Assembly: GCF_002157835.1 (NCBI RefSeq)
Contig: NZ_CP020809.1
Location: 4,960,001 to 5,024,000 of the forward strand
Direction of reading: 5' to 3'
DNA length: 64,000 nucleotides
Source: Mycobacterium dioxanotrophicus
Lineage (GTDB): Bacteria > Actinomycetota > Actinomycetes > Mycobacteriales > Mycobacteriaceae
Part shown: piece after piece, positions 35,114 through 44,373 of the stretch
Numbering within the stretch: the stretch's first letter is position 1
How the letters are laid out: each line of letters starts with the position of its first letter
Notes under the pieces: model-generated
Told to the model about the DNA's origin: nothing
What the model saw: only the letters and a program-made list of their open reading frames with translations
Databases searched by the model: none
Made by a program: the position numbers and the translations under genes

Positions 35114-35866
35114 ATGACCGCTCCCCAGCGCGATGTCGCTGCTCGTTCCGCCCTGTCTGCGGACCAATCCCACAGTTGGTGGGATCCGGGCAGCGACTGC
35201 ACGATCGTCATCGCGACCCCTGGTTCGGAACGTGAATTGTGGCACGACTACGTCAACGGGGCCCAACGCAACTATCGCAAGCATGGCGTGGAACGGGCGC
35301 TCGACATGGACGCACTGCGCACGGGTGATGACACGGCATTGTTCTGCGCAGGCATCAATCAAGCGGGCGTGGTGGTCGGCGGTCTGCGAGCCAAAGGCCC
35401 CTATCAGCACACCGACGAATGCCATGCCACCGTCGAGTGGGCAGGCCAGCCCGGACTCAGCGCAGTGCGCAAGATGATCGACGACCGGCTGCCGTTCGGC
35501 GTCGTCGAGATGAAGACCGCGTGGGTGTGCGACGACCCCGACCAGAGCCGGGCGCTGACGGACACCCTGGCCCGCATGCCACTGCATTTCATGACGCGCC
35601 TGGACATCGGTTTCGCGATGGCCACCGCCGCGGCCTATGTGCTCAAGCGCTGGCTGTCCTCCGGCGGTGTGCTCGCCGCGAAGATCCCCGCAACCCCGTA
35701 CCCGGATGAGCGCTACCAGACCAAGATGATGTGGTGGGATCGGCGCACGTTCGCCAACCATGCTGAGCCCAAACAGCTTTCGGCGTTCTACGGCGAAGTA
35801 CAGCGGATCTCGGCCGGGCTGCACGACGTCGAAGCCGTTGACGCCTCCGCAGCGGCAGGACAATGA
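35114..35866 (+). CDS. Acyltransferase-like protein (possible GNAT/FeeM-type N-acyltransferase)
   Basis: A 250-residue cytosolic protein that I cannot name. The segment from about 35 to 135 (RELWHDYVNGAQRNYRK, then DTALFCAGINQAGVVVGGLRAKGPY, then VEMKTAWV) has the order of elements seen in FeeM/LuxI-like GNAT synthases: an arginine-rich helix, an antiparallel strand pair with VGGxR, and a later strand. This is a low-confidence fold guess. Its stop overlaps the next start as ATGA, so it is coupled to the E1-nitroreductase fusion and likely acts with it. Confidence 0.75.
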   Translation: MTAPQRDVAARSALSADQSHSWWDPGSDCTIVIATPGSERELWHDYVNGAQRNYRKHGVERALDMDALRTGDDTALFCAGINQAGVVVGGLRAKGPYQHTDECHATVEWAGQPGLSAVRKMIDDRLPFGVVEMKTAWVCDDPDQSRALTDTLARMPLHFMTRLDIGFAMATAAAYVLKRWLSSGGVLAAKIPATPYPDERYQTKMMWWDRRTFANHAEPKQLSAFYGEVQRISAGLHDVEAVDASAAAGQ

Positions 35867-38001
35867 TCGACACCATCGACGAGTCAGCGGACGGCAATGC
35901 GGTCATCATCGGCTCTGACGATCCGTCGGGTGCGTTGGCGGCCCTGCTCGCGGATCCACACATCACCGTCATCGACACCTGCCGACGTCAGCAGGAGGCG
36001 CTGCGCGAACTGACTCCCCTGCCCGGGACCGACATCCTGGACGAACCCACGTCGTGGGCGTATTACCCGTGGCGGCGCAGCGTCGTGCACATCCTCGGCC
36101 CGCTGGGGTTCAGGCGGCTGCGCCTGGACCGCAACCGCAATCTGATCAGCGCCGAGGAGGACCGGCAACTCGCTCAGCTGCGGGTCGGTGTCATCGGGCT
36201 GAGCGTCGGGCATGCCATCGCCTACGCGCTTGCCGCCGAAGGGCTCTGCGGTGAGCTACGGCTGACCGATTTCGATGAACTGGAATTGGCGAACCTCAAC
36301 CGGGTACCGGCCTCGTTGTTCGATCTCGGGCTGAACAAGGCCGTGGTGGCCGCTCGCAGGATCGCCGAGCTCGATCCCTACCTGCGCGTGCAGATCGACC
36401 GCGGCGGTGCGCACTCCGACTCCATCGACGCATTTCTCCACGGCCTCGACGTGGTGGTCGAGGAGTGTGACTCGCTCGATGCGAAGGTCCTCGTCCGGGA
36501 GGCGGCACGGGCCCGACGGCTGCCGGTGCTGATGGCCACCGCCGACCGGGGCCTCATCGACGTCGAGCGCTTCGATCAGGACGCCGAGCGGCCGATCATG
36601 CATGGCTTGCTCGGCACGGTCGACACCGCGGCCCTCGCGGGACTGTCCAGCAAGGACAAAGTTCCCCACGTCCTGCGCTTACTGGACGCCGCGGAATTGT
36701 CGCCACGAATGGCCGCCTCGCTCGTCGAGGTGAGCAAGACCCTGACCACCTGGCCGCAGTTGACCGCTGAGGTCCAGCTCGGGGCGACGATGGTGGCCGA
36801 CGCCGTCCGGCGCATCGGCATCGGCGAACCTCTGGCGTCCGGCCGGGTCCGGATGGATGTCGGTGCCGCGCTCGACGACATCGTCGACCCGTTGACACTG
36901 CGGATCGATGAGCCCGCACCACAGCCGGCACCCGAACCCACGGCACCTGCCGATCCCCTGTCCGCCGTCGCTGTGGCGGCCAATCGCGCTCCCTCGGGCG
37001 GCAATGCCCAGCCCTGGCGGATCGAATGGACTGCCGACCGGCTCAATCTGCGGCTGGCGACCGGATACACCACGGCGATGGACGTCGGTTTCCGCGGCAG
37101 CGCGGTGGCGCTGGGCGCGGCCGCATTCAATGCCCGGGTGGCCGCGGCCGCCCACGATCTCACCGGTGCGCTGGAATGGCAGCGGGGTGACGAAGGATCA
37201 CCGCTGTTCGGCGTCATGTCCCTGACCCCGGGCCAGGCACCCGCACTGGCGCAGTTGTACGAACCGATGATGCAGCGCGAGACCAACCGCGAGCGCGGAT
37301 CCGGGGCCACCATCCCGGGCGACGTCCTCGACGCCCTGGCGGGCGCGGCACGGGCCGAAGGCGGCGAGGCGCACATCCTGACCACCACGCCGGAGATCGA
37401 ACGGGCAGCGCGCATTCTCGCCGCGGCGGACCGGATCCGATACCTCACGCCGACACTGCATCGTGAGATGTTCTCCGAACTGCGCTGGCCCGGAGATCCG
37501 GATCCCGACACTGGACTCGACGTGACGTCGCTCGGTCTGGACCCGGCCGATCTGGTGCTGCTGGACATCCTGCGCCGGCCCGAGGTGATGGCCAGACTCG
37601 CCGAGTGGGACGCAGGGTCGGCGCTCGGGGACGACACCTACGAGCGAGTCACATCGAGCTCGGCCGTCGCGGTCGTGTCGACCCCGGGCCGACGGTTGAC
37701 CGACTACGCCAAGGCCGGGTCAGCGGTGCAGGCGCTATGGGTCACCGCTCAGCAATGCGGAGTGGCGGTACAGCCGGTGTCGCCGGTGTTCCTGTACGCG
37801 CACAGCGACGACGAGCGTCGGCTCCTGTCCCCCGACCATGCCGAGGCGCTGAGCGATCTGCAGTACTCTTTCCGCCAGTTGACGGCGACCGAACGCGATG
37901 CGTCCCAGGCGTTGGTGCTCAGGCTGTTCTATGCGCCACGCCCAACGGTACGCAGCCGCCGCAGGCCGCTGCCGCTGGTCCATGAGCCGCTCCATGGCTG
38001 A
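35863..38001 (+). CDS. Rv1355c-like fusion: ThiF/E1-like adenylyltransferase domain plus nitroreductase-like domain
   Basis: 712 residues. The N-terminal ThiF/MoeB/E1 fold covers about 100-330: GVIGLSVGHAIA (nucleotide-binding glycine loop at 109-120), LTDFDELELANLNR (Asp and Arg of the adenylation site, 134-147) and VVVEECDS. A Pro-rich linker (APQPAPEPTAPADP) near 350-363 leads to a nitroreductase-like FMN domain from about 366 (RAPSGGNAQPW). From memory this matches the M. tuberculosis Rv1355c family in length and architecture. The pair of domains implies carboxylate adenylation followed by a flavin redox step. Overlaps both neighbours. Confidence 0.88.
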   Translation: MIDTIDESADGNAVIIGSDDPSGALAALLADPHITVIDTCRRQQEALRELTPLPGTDILDEPTSWAYYPWRRSVVHILGPLGFRRLRLDRNRNLISAEEDRQLAQLRVGVIGLSVGHAIAYALAAEGLCGELRLTDFDELELANLNRVPASLFDLGLNKAVVAARRIAELDPYLRVQIDRGGAHSDSIDAFLHGLDVVVEECDSLDAKVLVREAARARRLPVLMATADRGLIDVERFDQDAERPIMHGLLGTVDTAALAGLSSKDKVPHVLRLLDAAELSPRMAASLVEVSKTLTTWPQLTAEVQLGATMVADAVRRIGIGEPLASGRVRMDVGAALDDIVDPLTLRIDEPAPQPAPEPTAPADPLSAVAVAANRAPSGGNAQPWRIEWTADRLNLRLATGYTTAMDVGFRGSAVALGAAAFNARVAAAAHDLTGALEWQRGDEGSPLFGVMSLTPGQAPALAQLYEPMMQRETNRERGSGATIPGDVLDALAGAARAEGGEAHILTTTPEIERAARILAAADRIRYLTPTLHREMFSELRWPGDPDPDTGLDVTSLGLDPADLVLLDILRRPEVMARLAEWDAGSALGDDTYERVTSSSAVAVVSTPGRRLTDYAKAGSAVQALWVTAQQCGVAVQPVSPVFLYAHSDDERRLLSPDHAEALSDLQYSFRQLTATERDASQALVLRLFYAPRPTVRSRRRPLPLVHEPLHG

Positions 38002-39868
38002 GGTGACTCCGGAGGTTGGTGTGCCACGCAGTCTGGAACTGGTCGTCACGTCGGTGGCCACTCAGCTGATGGCCGTCAACGCCGCCACCGCCGCGGCGGT
38101 CAGCCAGCAGGTGCTGGCAGATCTGGTGTCCTACTTCGACGTCGATGTGAGCTTCCTGCGGCACAACGATCACCTGGCCCACACCACGAAACTGGTCGCC
38201 GAGTGGCCGCCGCGGCCGGTGGACGCGCCGACCGATCCGATCGCGGTCGTCCGGTTCGCCGACGCCGACCCGGTGTTCGCCATGGCCGAGAATCTCAAAG
38301 AGCCGGCGGTGTTCCGCCCAGAACCCGCCACCGACGATTACCAGCGCACCATCGAGGCGGGCCGTCAGGTTCCGAGTACCTCGATGGCGTCGGTGCCATT
38401 GCTGTCGGGCGAGGTCACCACCGGCGTGCTCGGCTTCGTCAAGTTCGGTGACCGCGAATGGCTGCCCGAGGAACTCAACGCGCTGCAGGCGATCGCCTCG
38501 TTGTTCGCCCAGGTGCAGGCCCGCATCGCCGCCGAGGAGCGCCTGCGCTACCTGGCCGACCACGACCACCTCACCGGGTTGTACAACCGCCGGGCGTTGC
38601 TCGCTCATCTCGATGACCGGCTCGCGCCCGGTCAACCAGGCCCCGTGTCGGTGATGTTCCTCGATCTGGACCGGCTCAAGGCCATCAACGACTATCTCGG
38701 CCACACCGCCGGGGATGCGTTCATCAGAGTCCTTGCGCAGCGTCTCGAGGAGGGCGACGACGAGCCCAAACTGATCGCACGCCTCGGCGGTGACGAGTTC
38801 GTCGTGGTGCCGGCCGCACCGATGTCGGCCGACGACGCAGAAGCGCTGGCCTATCGACTGCAGGCGATGTTGCGCGAGCGGGTGACGGTCGACGGCGAGA
38901 TGCTCACCCGGACGGTGAGTATCGGCCTGGCCGAGGGCATTCCCGGCCGGGACTCGACCTCGGATCTGCTCAGCCGCGCCGACCAGGCGGTTCTGACCGC
39001 CAAGAGCGCTGGCGGGAACCAGGTGGCGGTGTTCTCCGACGTGATGGCCATGGAGATCGATTTCCGCAACGACATCGAGCTGCACCTACAGAACGTGATC
39101 GAGGACGGATCGCTGGTGCTGCATTACCTGCCCGAGATCGACATGCGCACCGGAGAGGTGCTCGCGGCCGAGGCGTTGGTCCGGTGGCAGCATCCGACGC
39201 GCGGGCTGCTCGCCCCGGATTCGTTCATCGGGGTCGCCGAATCCATCAACCTGGCAGGCGAATTGGGTCGATGGGTGCTGCGCAACGCGTGTGCCGAATT
39301 CGCCCGATGGCGCGCCAACGGCCTGGGCAGGCGCATCCTGTTGCGGATCAACGTCTCGCCGGTGCAGTTGGTGACCGAAGGATTCGTCGACTCGGTCGCC
39401 AGCATCATGAACGAATTCGGGCTACCGCGCGGCTCGGTGTGCCTGGAGATCACCGAAAGTGTCGTGGTTCAGGACATCGAGACCACGCGTCGCACCTTGT
39501 TCGGGCTCCAGAACGTGGGCGTGCATGTGGCGATCGACGACTTCGGTACCGGCTACAGCGCGCTGTCCCTGCTGAAATCTCTGCCGGTCGACACGCTCAA
39601 GATCGACCGGAGTTTCGTCGCCGAACTGGGTTCCAACCCCGGCGACCTGCCGATCGTCCGAGCCGTCATCGCGCTCGCCGGCGCCTTCGGCCTACAACTG
39701 GTCGCCGAGGGCGTCGAGACCGAAACCGCGGCGCTCACGCTGCTTCGGCACGGCTGTTACCGCGCTCAGGGATTCCTGCTGTCCAGGCCGATCTCGGGGC
39801 GGGAGATGCAGCAGTTGCTAGCCAAGGGGCGGGTTCCGGTCCGCTTTCCGCCAGTGCCGCACATGTGA
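37994..39868 (+). CDS. Bifunctional diguanylate cyclase/phosphodiesterase (GAF-GGDEF-EAL)
   Basis: 624 residues that make and degrade cyclic di-GMP. GAF domain about 25-165; GGDEF about 185-345 with intact GGDEF at 265-269; EAL about 370-605 with intact EAL at 393-395, DDFGTG and EGVETE. The upstream position where an RxxD inhibitory site would sit reads EPKL, so product inhibition by that site is unlikely. Same architecture as M. tuberculosis Rv1354c and the M. smegmatis enzyme DcpA/MSDGC-1 (memory). ATG 37994 overlaps the previous gene by 8 bp; ATG 37982 is an alternative. Confidence 0.93.
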   Translation: MAEVTPEVGVPRSLELVVTSVATQLMAVNAATAAAVSQQVLADLVSYFDVDVSFLRHNDHLAHTTKLVAEWPPRPVDAPTDPIAVVRFADADPVFAMAENLKEPAVFRPEPATDDYQRTIEAGRQVPSTSMASVPLLSGEVTTGVLGFVKFGDREWLPEELNALQAIASLFAQVQARIAAEERLRYLADHDHLTGLYNRRALLAHLDDRLAPGQPGPVSVMFLDLDRLKAINDYLGHTAGDAFIRVLAQRLEEGDDEPKLIARLGGDEFVVVPAAPMSADDAEALAYRLQAMLRERVTVDGEMLTRTVSIGLAEGIPGRDSTSDLLSRADQAVLTAKSAGGNQVAVFSDVMAMEIDFRNDIELHLQNVIEDGSLVLHYLPEIDMRTGEVLAAEALVRWQHPTRGLLAPDSFIGVAESINLAGELGRWVLRNACAEFARWRANGLGRRILLRINVSPVQLVTEGFVDSVASIMNEFGLPRGSVCLEITESVVVQDIETTRRTLFGLQNVGVHVAIDDFGTGYSALSLLKSLPVDTLKIDRSFVAELGSNPGDLPIVRAVIALAGAFGLQLVAEGVETETAALTLLRHGCYRAQGFLLSRPISGREMQQLLAKGRVPVRFPPVPHM

Positions 39869-40696
39869 ACGACCGCCGTCGCGGGCGGGACCGGAGCTGC
39901 AGTACTCCGAGCGGCTCGACTCTGCGCTGAGGTCGGTGGCGAGCAGCTCGACGCGGGCGAACCGGCTCGCGCTGTGCCCGACCAGCCCCACCTCAAGCTC
40001 GCCGTCCGGTGTGCCGACCGGCAGTGCGCCACGCGCCGGGCCGTTCAGCCGGCCGGCGATGGCGATACCGTGCCGGACCCGGACCGCCCGTGAGCCTTCA
40101 GGGGTGTCGAGCACGACACCGACGATCTCGTCCTCCTCGAAGACGATGCGCTCCAGGGCGCTGTTCTCGTATGTCGGAATGTCGCGATCCCGGGTCTGGG
40201 CGGTCAGCCATTCGTCGAGCGCTGATACCGCGGCGGCGCCGGACGGCACCGAACCGATGACCTTCACCTCGATATCCTCGCCCGTGGCCGTCTGCATGAC
40301 CTTGGTCTCCCGGTCGGTCAGCCGGGTGTAGAGCACACCGTAGGGCGACAGCAGGCATTGGACGGCCCAGTCACGCAGGCGGGCGCCGTAGAACGGCGCT
40401 ATCGGGGACCCGGGCCGGGGCGGCGCGGGAGCGCGCACAGACCGGACGGTGAGCTCGACGTCGTTCGGCCCGGTCGGCAACGAACCGACGTCGGCGGACA
40501 GCGCATCGAGGTACTCCCGCGTCTCGGGATCTTCGATGCCGGGACCCAGCAGCGGGGCGTCGGCATCGTGTCGGCTCTCGGCCCGGGGTTGCGCAAGCAG
40601 CACGTCCAGTTCGGCGTCGGCCGCGGCGATGGCGCACGCCAGCACCCCGGAGCCTGAACCACAGCAAACGACGTCAAATTCGTCGTCCCACATCAT
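39818..40696 (-). CDS. Short FAD-binding-like protein
   Basis: 292 residues. The N-terminus FDVVCCGSGSGVLACAIAAADAELDVLL is a Rossmann dinucleotide fold like that of fumarate-reductase/ketosteroid-dehydrogenase flavoproteins, but the protein is much shorter than those (about 450-570) and the usual C-terminal FAD-return motif (GG-x-NA) is not visible. Its 3' end overlaps the convergent GGDEF-EAL gene by 51 bp; the Arg/Ser-rich C-terminal 40 residues are read from that overlap and from just beyond it. Could be a degenerate or specialised flavoprotein. Confidence 0.75.
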   Translation of the reverse strand: MMWDDEFDVVCCGSGSGVLACAIAAADAELDVLLAQPRAESRHDADAPLLGPGIEDPETREYLDALSADVGSLPTGPNDVELTVRSVRAPAPPRPGSPIAPFYGARLRDWAVQCLLSPYGVLYTRLTDRETKVMQTATGEDIEVKVIGSVPSGAAAVSALDEWLTAQTRDRDIPTYENSALERIVFEEDEIVGVVLDTPEGSRAVRVRHGIAIAGRLNGPARGALPVGTPDGELEVGLVGHSASRFARVELLATDLSAESSRSEYCSSGPARDGGRSHVRHWRKADRNPPLG

Positions 40697-41192
40697 CTAC
40701 CGATACCTCTAGTTTGCCAGCTCCGGCAGCACGCGGCCCGCCAGCCCAGACGCGCCGGTACTGATCGGTGCGCGATCAACAGTACTCAACAGATCATTTT
40801 CAGTGTGTTTGCCGGCTCTTCGACGTTGCGTCGGTGAACCGTCGAGGAGGTTGCCACAGCCCGCACCGGGATTCGAGGGGGATAGCCAGCACAGGCTATG
40901 GCAACGTCTCCACGATAACCATCGGCGACCGTCGGCGGGTGACACCCAGCAGGGCTGCGTGGTCCGCCGACTGCGAACCAACAGTTATCACGCTAAGCAC
41001 CCTACATACCTTTAGAATGATTTGCACGCGTGACGATGACTTCGAGTATCTCAGTTGGCGAGTGGACGGACGAGCCCAGCCGCCGGGGTGTTCGTGTCCG
41101 AGGAAACCGAATGAAACAATTCCGGTGCACGCGCCGGACGGCGCCCGATGCCTCGTCCGATCACGCAGCCGTGGAGATTTTGGGGTGTCCTG
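40697..41192. other. 496-bp intergenic region
   Basis: Upstream of both the flavoprotein and the tandem TetR genes. Several frames are open but show no family-like sequence or ribosome site. CTACATACC at 41002-41010 resembles one arm of gamma-butyrolactone-receptor operators (ACATACC), but I see no matching second arm. Probably promoter and leader sequence. Confidence 0.35.
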
Positions 41193-41903
41193 GTGACTGA
41201 GCAGCTCGACCGGCGAGCCGACGTCACACGGCTTCAGATCCTGCAGGCCGCGGCGCGCCAGTTCGCGCACAAGCCCTACAGCGCGGTGAGCCTTGACGAC
41301 ATCCTTGCCGACGCGGCAGTCACCAAAGGGGCGCTGTACTTCCATTTCAGGTCCAAGTACGCGCTCGCGTCATCCATCATCGACAACCGCGCCGAACGTG
41401 CCCGCGAACGCGTCAACGAGGTGCTCGCCCGCAATCTGTCCGCGATGGAGACCTTGGTCGACATCTCGTACCAGCTGGCCGTCGACGACATCGGCGACAC
41501 GATGTCCCGAGCGGCCGGGAACCTGTTGGAATCCATCGGACGCACCGACAGGCTAGGACCGCAGGTCCTAGCACCCTGGATCTCCGGGTACGCCACGATC
41601 GTCCGGCGCGCGGTCGACGAGGGCGATTTCACCGACGGCACCGATCCGCAGGTGGCGGCGATGCTGCTGGTATCGATGCAGCTGGGCATCCGCCAGACCA
41701 GCGATCTGGACGACCCCCAACGGTTCCTCACCGACCTCGAGCGGGCCTGGAAATTGGTGCTGCCCGGCTTGGCCAACCCGGACCGACTCGGCTACCTGGC
41801 CCAGTTCATCAGGCGTCGCACCACGGTGGCGCTCAAGAAGGCCGCACCCATCAAACCCGCCGGGCCTCGCCACAACGCCGACCCGGCCACCGGGCCGGCC
41901 TGA
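41193..41903 (+). CDS. TetR family regulator (first of a tandem pair)
   Basis: 236 residues. Helix-turn-helix near 10-60: RLQILQAAARQFAHKPYSAVSLDDILADAAVTKGALYFHFRSKYALA. GTG 41193 is taken; the frame is open to 41148 without family-like residues. The C-terminus is basic and Pro/Ala-rich. 11 bp precede the second TetR gene, which has the same TKGA(L/F)Y(F/Y)HF segment, so they are probably co-transcribed paralogues of the ScbR-like group that may form heterodimers. Confidence 0.9.
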   Translation: MTEQLDRRADVTRLQILQAAARQFAHKPYSAVSLDDILADAAVTKGALYFHFRSKYALASSIIDNRAERARERVNEVLARNLSAMETLVDISYQLAVDDIGDTMSRAAGNLLESIGRTDRLGPQVLAPWISGYATIVRRAVDEGDFTDGTDPQVAAMLLVSMQLGIRQTSDLDDPQRFLTDLERAWKLVLPGLANPDRLGYLAQFIRRRTTVALKKAAPIKPAGPRHNADPATGPA

Positions 41904-41914
41904 GGAAGCGCGAC

Positions 41915-42574
41915 ATGGCACGCCAGGCCCGGTCGGAGGTAACCCGCAGAAAGATCATCGACGCCGCCGTCGATCAGTTCACCGAAACTGGTTATCCAGC
42001 AACAGGATTGGGCGATATCATTGAACGCGCCGAGCTGACCAAAGGCGCGTTCTACTACCACTTCGACGCCAAGGAGGCTCTGGCCGAGGCCATCATCGAG
42101 GAGGCAGGCACCCGCATGTTGGCGACATTCCGCACCATCACCGGATCGTCCTCACCCGCACTGGAGAACCTGATCCACGGGATGTTCGTGGTGACCGATT
42201 TCACCGCGGCCGACAAGCTGGCCTGGATCGGCATGCAGCTACTGCGGACCTTCAGCGGCCTCAATGACGCGGCCGGCCGGGTCTACGGGAGCTGGCTCGA
42301 CGACCTCGTCGAGCAGGTCGGCCACGCCGCCGCCGAAGGTGACCTCCGCAGCGACGTCGACCCCAAGAGCGCCGCGGAGGTGATCCTGGGTTCGATGCTG
42401 GGTGCCGAAGCGCTGTCGCGCGCCACGGGGATCGGCGATGACCTGCGGGAACGCATGGCGCGCACGTGGGAGCTGCTGCTACCCGCGATGGTCGACGACG
42501 GGTCACTCGAATACTTCCGTGAGTTCCTCGCGCGCGAGTCGCTGCGCCGATCGCCGATGGTCGGCGGTGCGTAG
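41915..42574 (+). CDS. TetR family regulator, ScbR/gamma-butyrolactone-receptor-like
   Basis: 219 residues. The N-terminus RQARSEVTRRKIIDAAVDQFTETGYPATGLGDIIERAELTKGAFYYHFDAKEALAEAIIEE follows the autoregulator-receptor (ArpA/ScbR) pattern closely, seen in several short blocks. Such receptors bind gamma-butyrolactone signals in streptomycetes; in mycobacteria the ligand is unknown. No afsA-type synthase is in the window. Convergent with the PAS gene after 5 bp. Confidence 0.9.
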   Translation: MARQARSEVTRRKIIDAAVDQFTETGYPATGLGDIIERAELTKGAFYYHFDAKEALAEAIIEEAGTRMLATFRTITGSSSPALENLIHGMFVVTDFTAADKLAWIGMQLLRTFSGLNDAAGRVYGSWLDDLVEQVGHAAAEGDLRSDVDPKSAAEVILGSMLGAEALSRATGIGDDLRERMARTWELLLPAMVDDGSLEYFREFLARESLRRSPMVGGA

Positions 42575-42579
42575 CGCGC

Positions 42580-42942
42580 CTAGAGTTCCTCCACCCATAA
42601 CTGCTCGGTGAGATCGTGGAACGCCGCCAGCGCCACTGGATCGTCCCCACGCAGCAGCGCGGACTTGCTCATCCGAGCGCGCACGATCGAGCGGTCCCGG
42701 TGCACGAGGTCGACGACCAGCTCGGCGTTGGCCCGCACGACCGACACCGCGGACTCGTCATCGGGCAGCGAATGAAAGATCTCGGCAAACTTCAGCGCCT
42801 TCACTGATTCGGCGCTGTGACCGACCATTTCGGCGAATGCACTGTTAGCGAAGAGAATGCTGCCGTCCTCGGCGATTGCGAGCACCGGAACGGGGAACCG
42901 CTCCAAGACGACCAACGCCGGCATTTGCTGCAAGGTAGTCAT
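42580..42942 (-). CDS. Single PAS-domain protein
   Basis: About 120 residues, almost all one PAS fold: FPVPVLAIAEDGSILFANSAFAEMVG, then EIFHSL and the final strand PVALAAFHDLTEQ. No kinase, GGDEF or HTH domain follows, so it would act as a stand-alone sensor or a partner. ATG 42942 has no obvious ribosome site; earlier starts (for example GTG codons near 43000) are possible. Convergent with the TetR pair and close to the cyclic-di-GMP gene, hinting at signalling. Confidence 0.8.
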   Translation of the reverse strand: MTTLQQMPALVVLERFPVPVLAIAEDGSILFANSAFAEMVGHSAESVKALKFAEIFHSLPDDESAVSVVRANAELVVDLVHRDRSIVRARMSKSALLRGDDPVALAAFHDLTEQLWVEEL

Positions 42943-43140
42943 CGGAGATCGGGTGTCCTGCTCGCTCCGACGCCGCTCCACGTCCTCAATTATTGCCCGA
43001 TGCACCAGCTTGGTACCAGCGCAGCTGTGCAGCTCACAGCATGGAGGCGCCCGCCGGCGTCTCGCGCGCAGGGGCAACACGCACCACTTAACTAACTAGG
43101 TTTACTCTGTGAGGGGCGACACCGGCAGACAGGGGCACGC

Positions 43141-44373
43141 ATGGACCTGAAGTGGTCTACGACCGACCAGGAATTTCGCGACGAGGTGCGCGACTTCCTC
43201 GCAGAGAATCTGACCGACGATCTTCGGCAGGCGGGGCGGCTGATGACCAGCGTCTACGCCGACCATGACGCCAGCATGGCCTGGCAGCGCGTCCTGCACC
43301 AGCACGGCTGGGCGGCTCCGGCGTGGCCCGTGGAGTACGGAGGCTGTGACTGGAGCTTGACCCAGCACTACATCTTCAGCAGGGAATCCACGCTCGCCGG
43401 AGCGCCGTCGCTGTCACCGATGGGTATCCGCATGGTCGCCCACGCGATCATCAAGTTCGGCACCACGGCCCAGAAGGACTACTTCCTGCCGCGCATCCTC
43501 ACCGGCGAGGTGTTCTTCTGCCAGGGCTACTCCGAGCCCGAGGCCGGCTCGGACCTGGCCGCCCTGTCCATGGCCGCCGTCGACGATGGCGACCACCTGG
43601 TGTGCACCGGGAGCAAGATCTGGACCACCCACGCCCGCGAGGCGAACTGGATGTTTGCACTGGTCCGCACCACGCGCGGCGCGAAGAAGCAGCAGGGCAT
43701 CACGTTCGTGCTGATCGACATGACCACACCCGGCATCGAGATCCGGCCCCTGGTCATGACTTCCGGTGAGGAGGTCCAGAACCAGGTCTTCTTCGACGAC
43801 GTCCGGGTGCCGAAGGGCAACGTCGTCGGTGCCATCGACGATGGCTGGACCGTCGCCAAGTACCTGCTGGAATTCGAGCGCGGAGGCGGCGCGTCGGCTC
43901 CGGCGCTGCAGGTGCTCGCCGAGGAGATCGCGACGGTCGCCACCGAACAGCCCGGACCTGCCGGCGGCCGCCTCATCGACAACGCCGCGTTCAGCCGCAA
44001 GCTCGCCGAGGCCCGCATCCGCACCGATGTGCTGGAGATCCTCGAATACCGGGTGCTGGCGGCAGTGTCCGAAGGCCGGAATCCGGGAACGGCGTCGTCG
44101 ATGCTGAAGATCCTCGGTACGGAATTGAGCCAGACGTTGACCGAACTGTCGATGGAGGCGGCCGGGCCGCGTGGGCGCGCCTACCAGCCGCATGCCACGC
44201 GCCCGGGCGGTCCGGTGGCCGACTTCGTACCGCCGGTCGATGGGTATGTCAGTGGCCAGGCCTGGCAGGCGGTGGCCCCGCTGCGCTACTTCAACGACCG
44301 GGCCGGCTCAATCTACGCCGGCAGCAACGAAATTCAGCGGAACATCCTCGCCAAAGCGGAATTGGGGCTGTAG
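43141..44373 (+). CDS. Acyl-CoA dehydrogenase, large-type subunit
   Basis: 410 residues. Seen: FFCQGYSEPEAGSDLAAL, KIWTTHAREANWMF, and the C-terminal AGSIYAGSNEIQRNILAK. An insertion before the last helices (RAYQPHATRPGG) is typical of the mycobacterial ACADs that form alpha2beta2 complexes, such as the steroid FadE pairs. The stop TAG is directly followed by the ATG of the second ACAD at 44374 with no spacer. First gene of the plus-strand pair. Confidence 0.93.
   Translation: MDLKWSTTDQEFRDEVRDFLAENLTDDLRQAGRLMTSVYADHDASMAWQRVLHQHGWAAPAWPVEYGGCDWSLTQHYIFSRESTLAGAPSLSPMGIRMVAHAIIKFGTTAQKDYFLPRILTGEVFFCQGYSEPEAGSDLAALSMAAVDDGDHLVCTGSKIWTTHAREANWMFALVRTTRGAKKQQGITFVLIDMTTPGIEIRPLVMTSGEEVQNQVFFDDVRVPKGNVVGAIDDGWTVAKYLLEFERGGGASAPALQVLAEEIATVATEQPGPAGGRLIDNAAFSRKLAEARIRTDVLEILEYRVLAAVSEGRNPGTASSMLKILGTELSQTLTELSMEAAGPRGRAYQPHATRPGGPVADFVPPVDGYVSGQAWQAVAPLRYFNDRAGSIYAGSNEIQRNILAKAELGL

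Noticed and set aside
34939..35235. Open frame of about 98 codons with CPCG and CGC motifs in the purU upstream region
   Set aside because: No ribosome site; its second half is out-of-frame translation of the gene at 35114. Resemblance to a zinc ribbon is too short to support.
41002..41030. Gamma-butyrolactone-receptor operator (ARE box) before the TetR pair
   Set aside because: Only the ACATACC arm is visible; the second arm does not match, so I do not call it as an operator.
40768..41196. Open frame of 142 codons in the gap before the tandem TetR genes
   Set aside because: Low-complexity Arg/Ser/Cys composition, no recognisable domain, no ribosome site, and it runs into the TetR gene in another frame.
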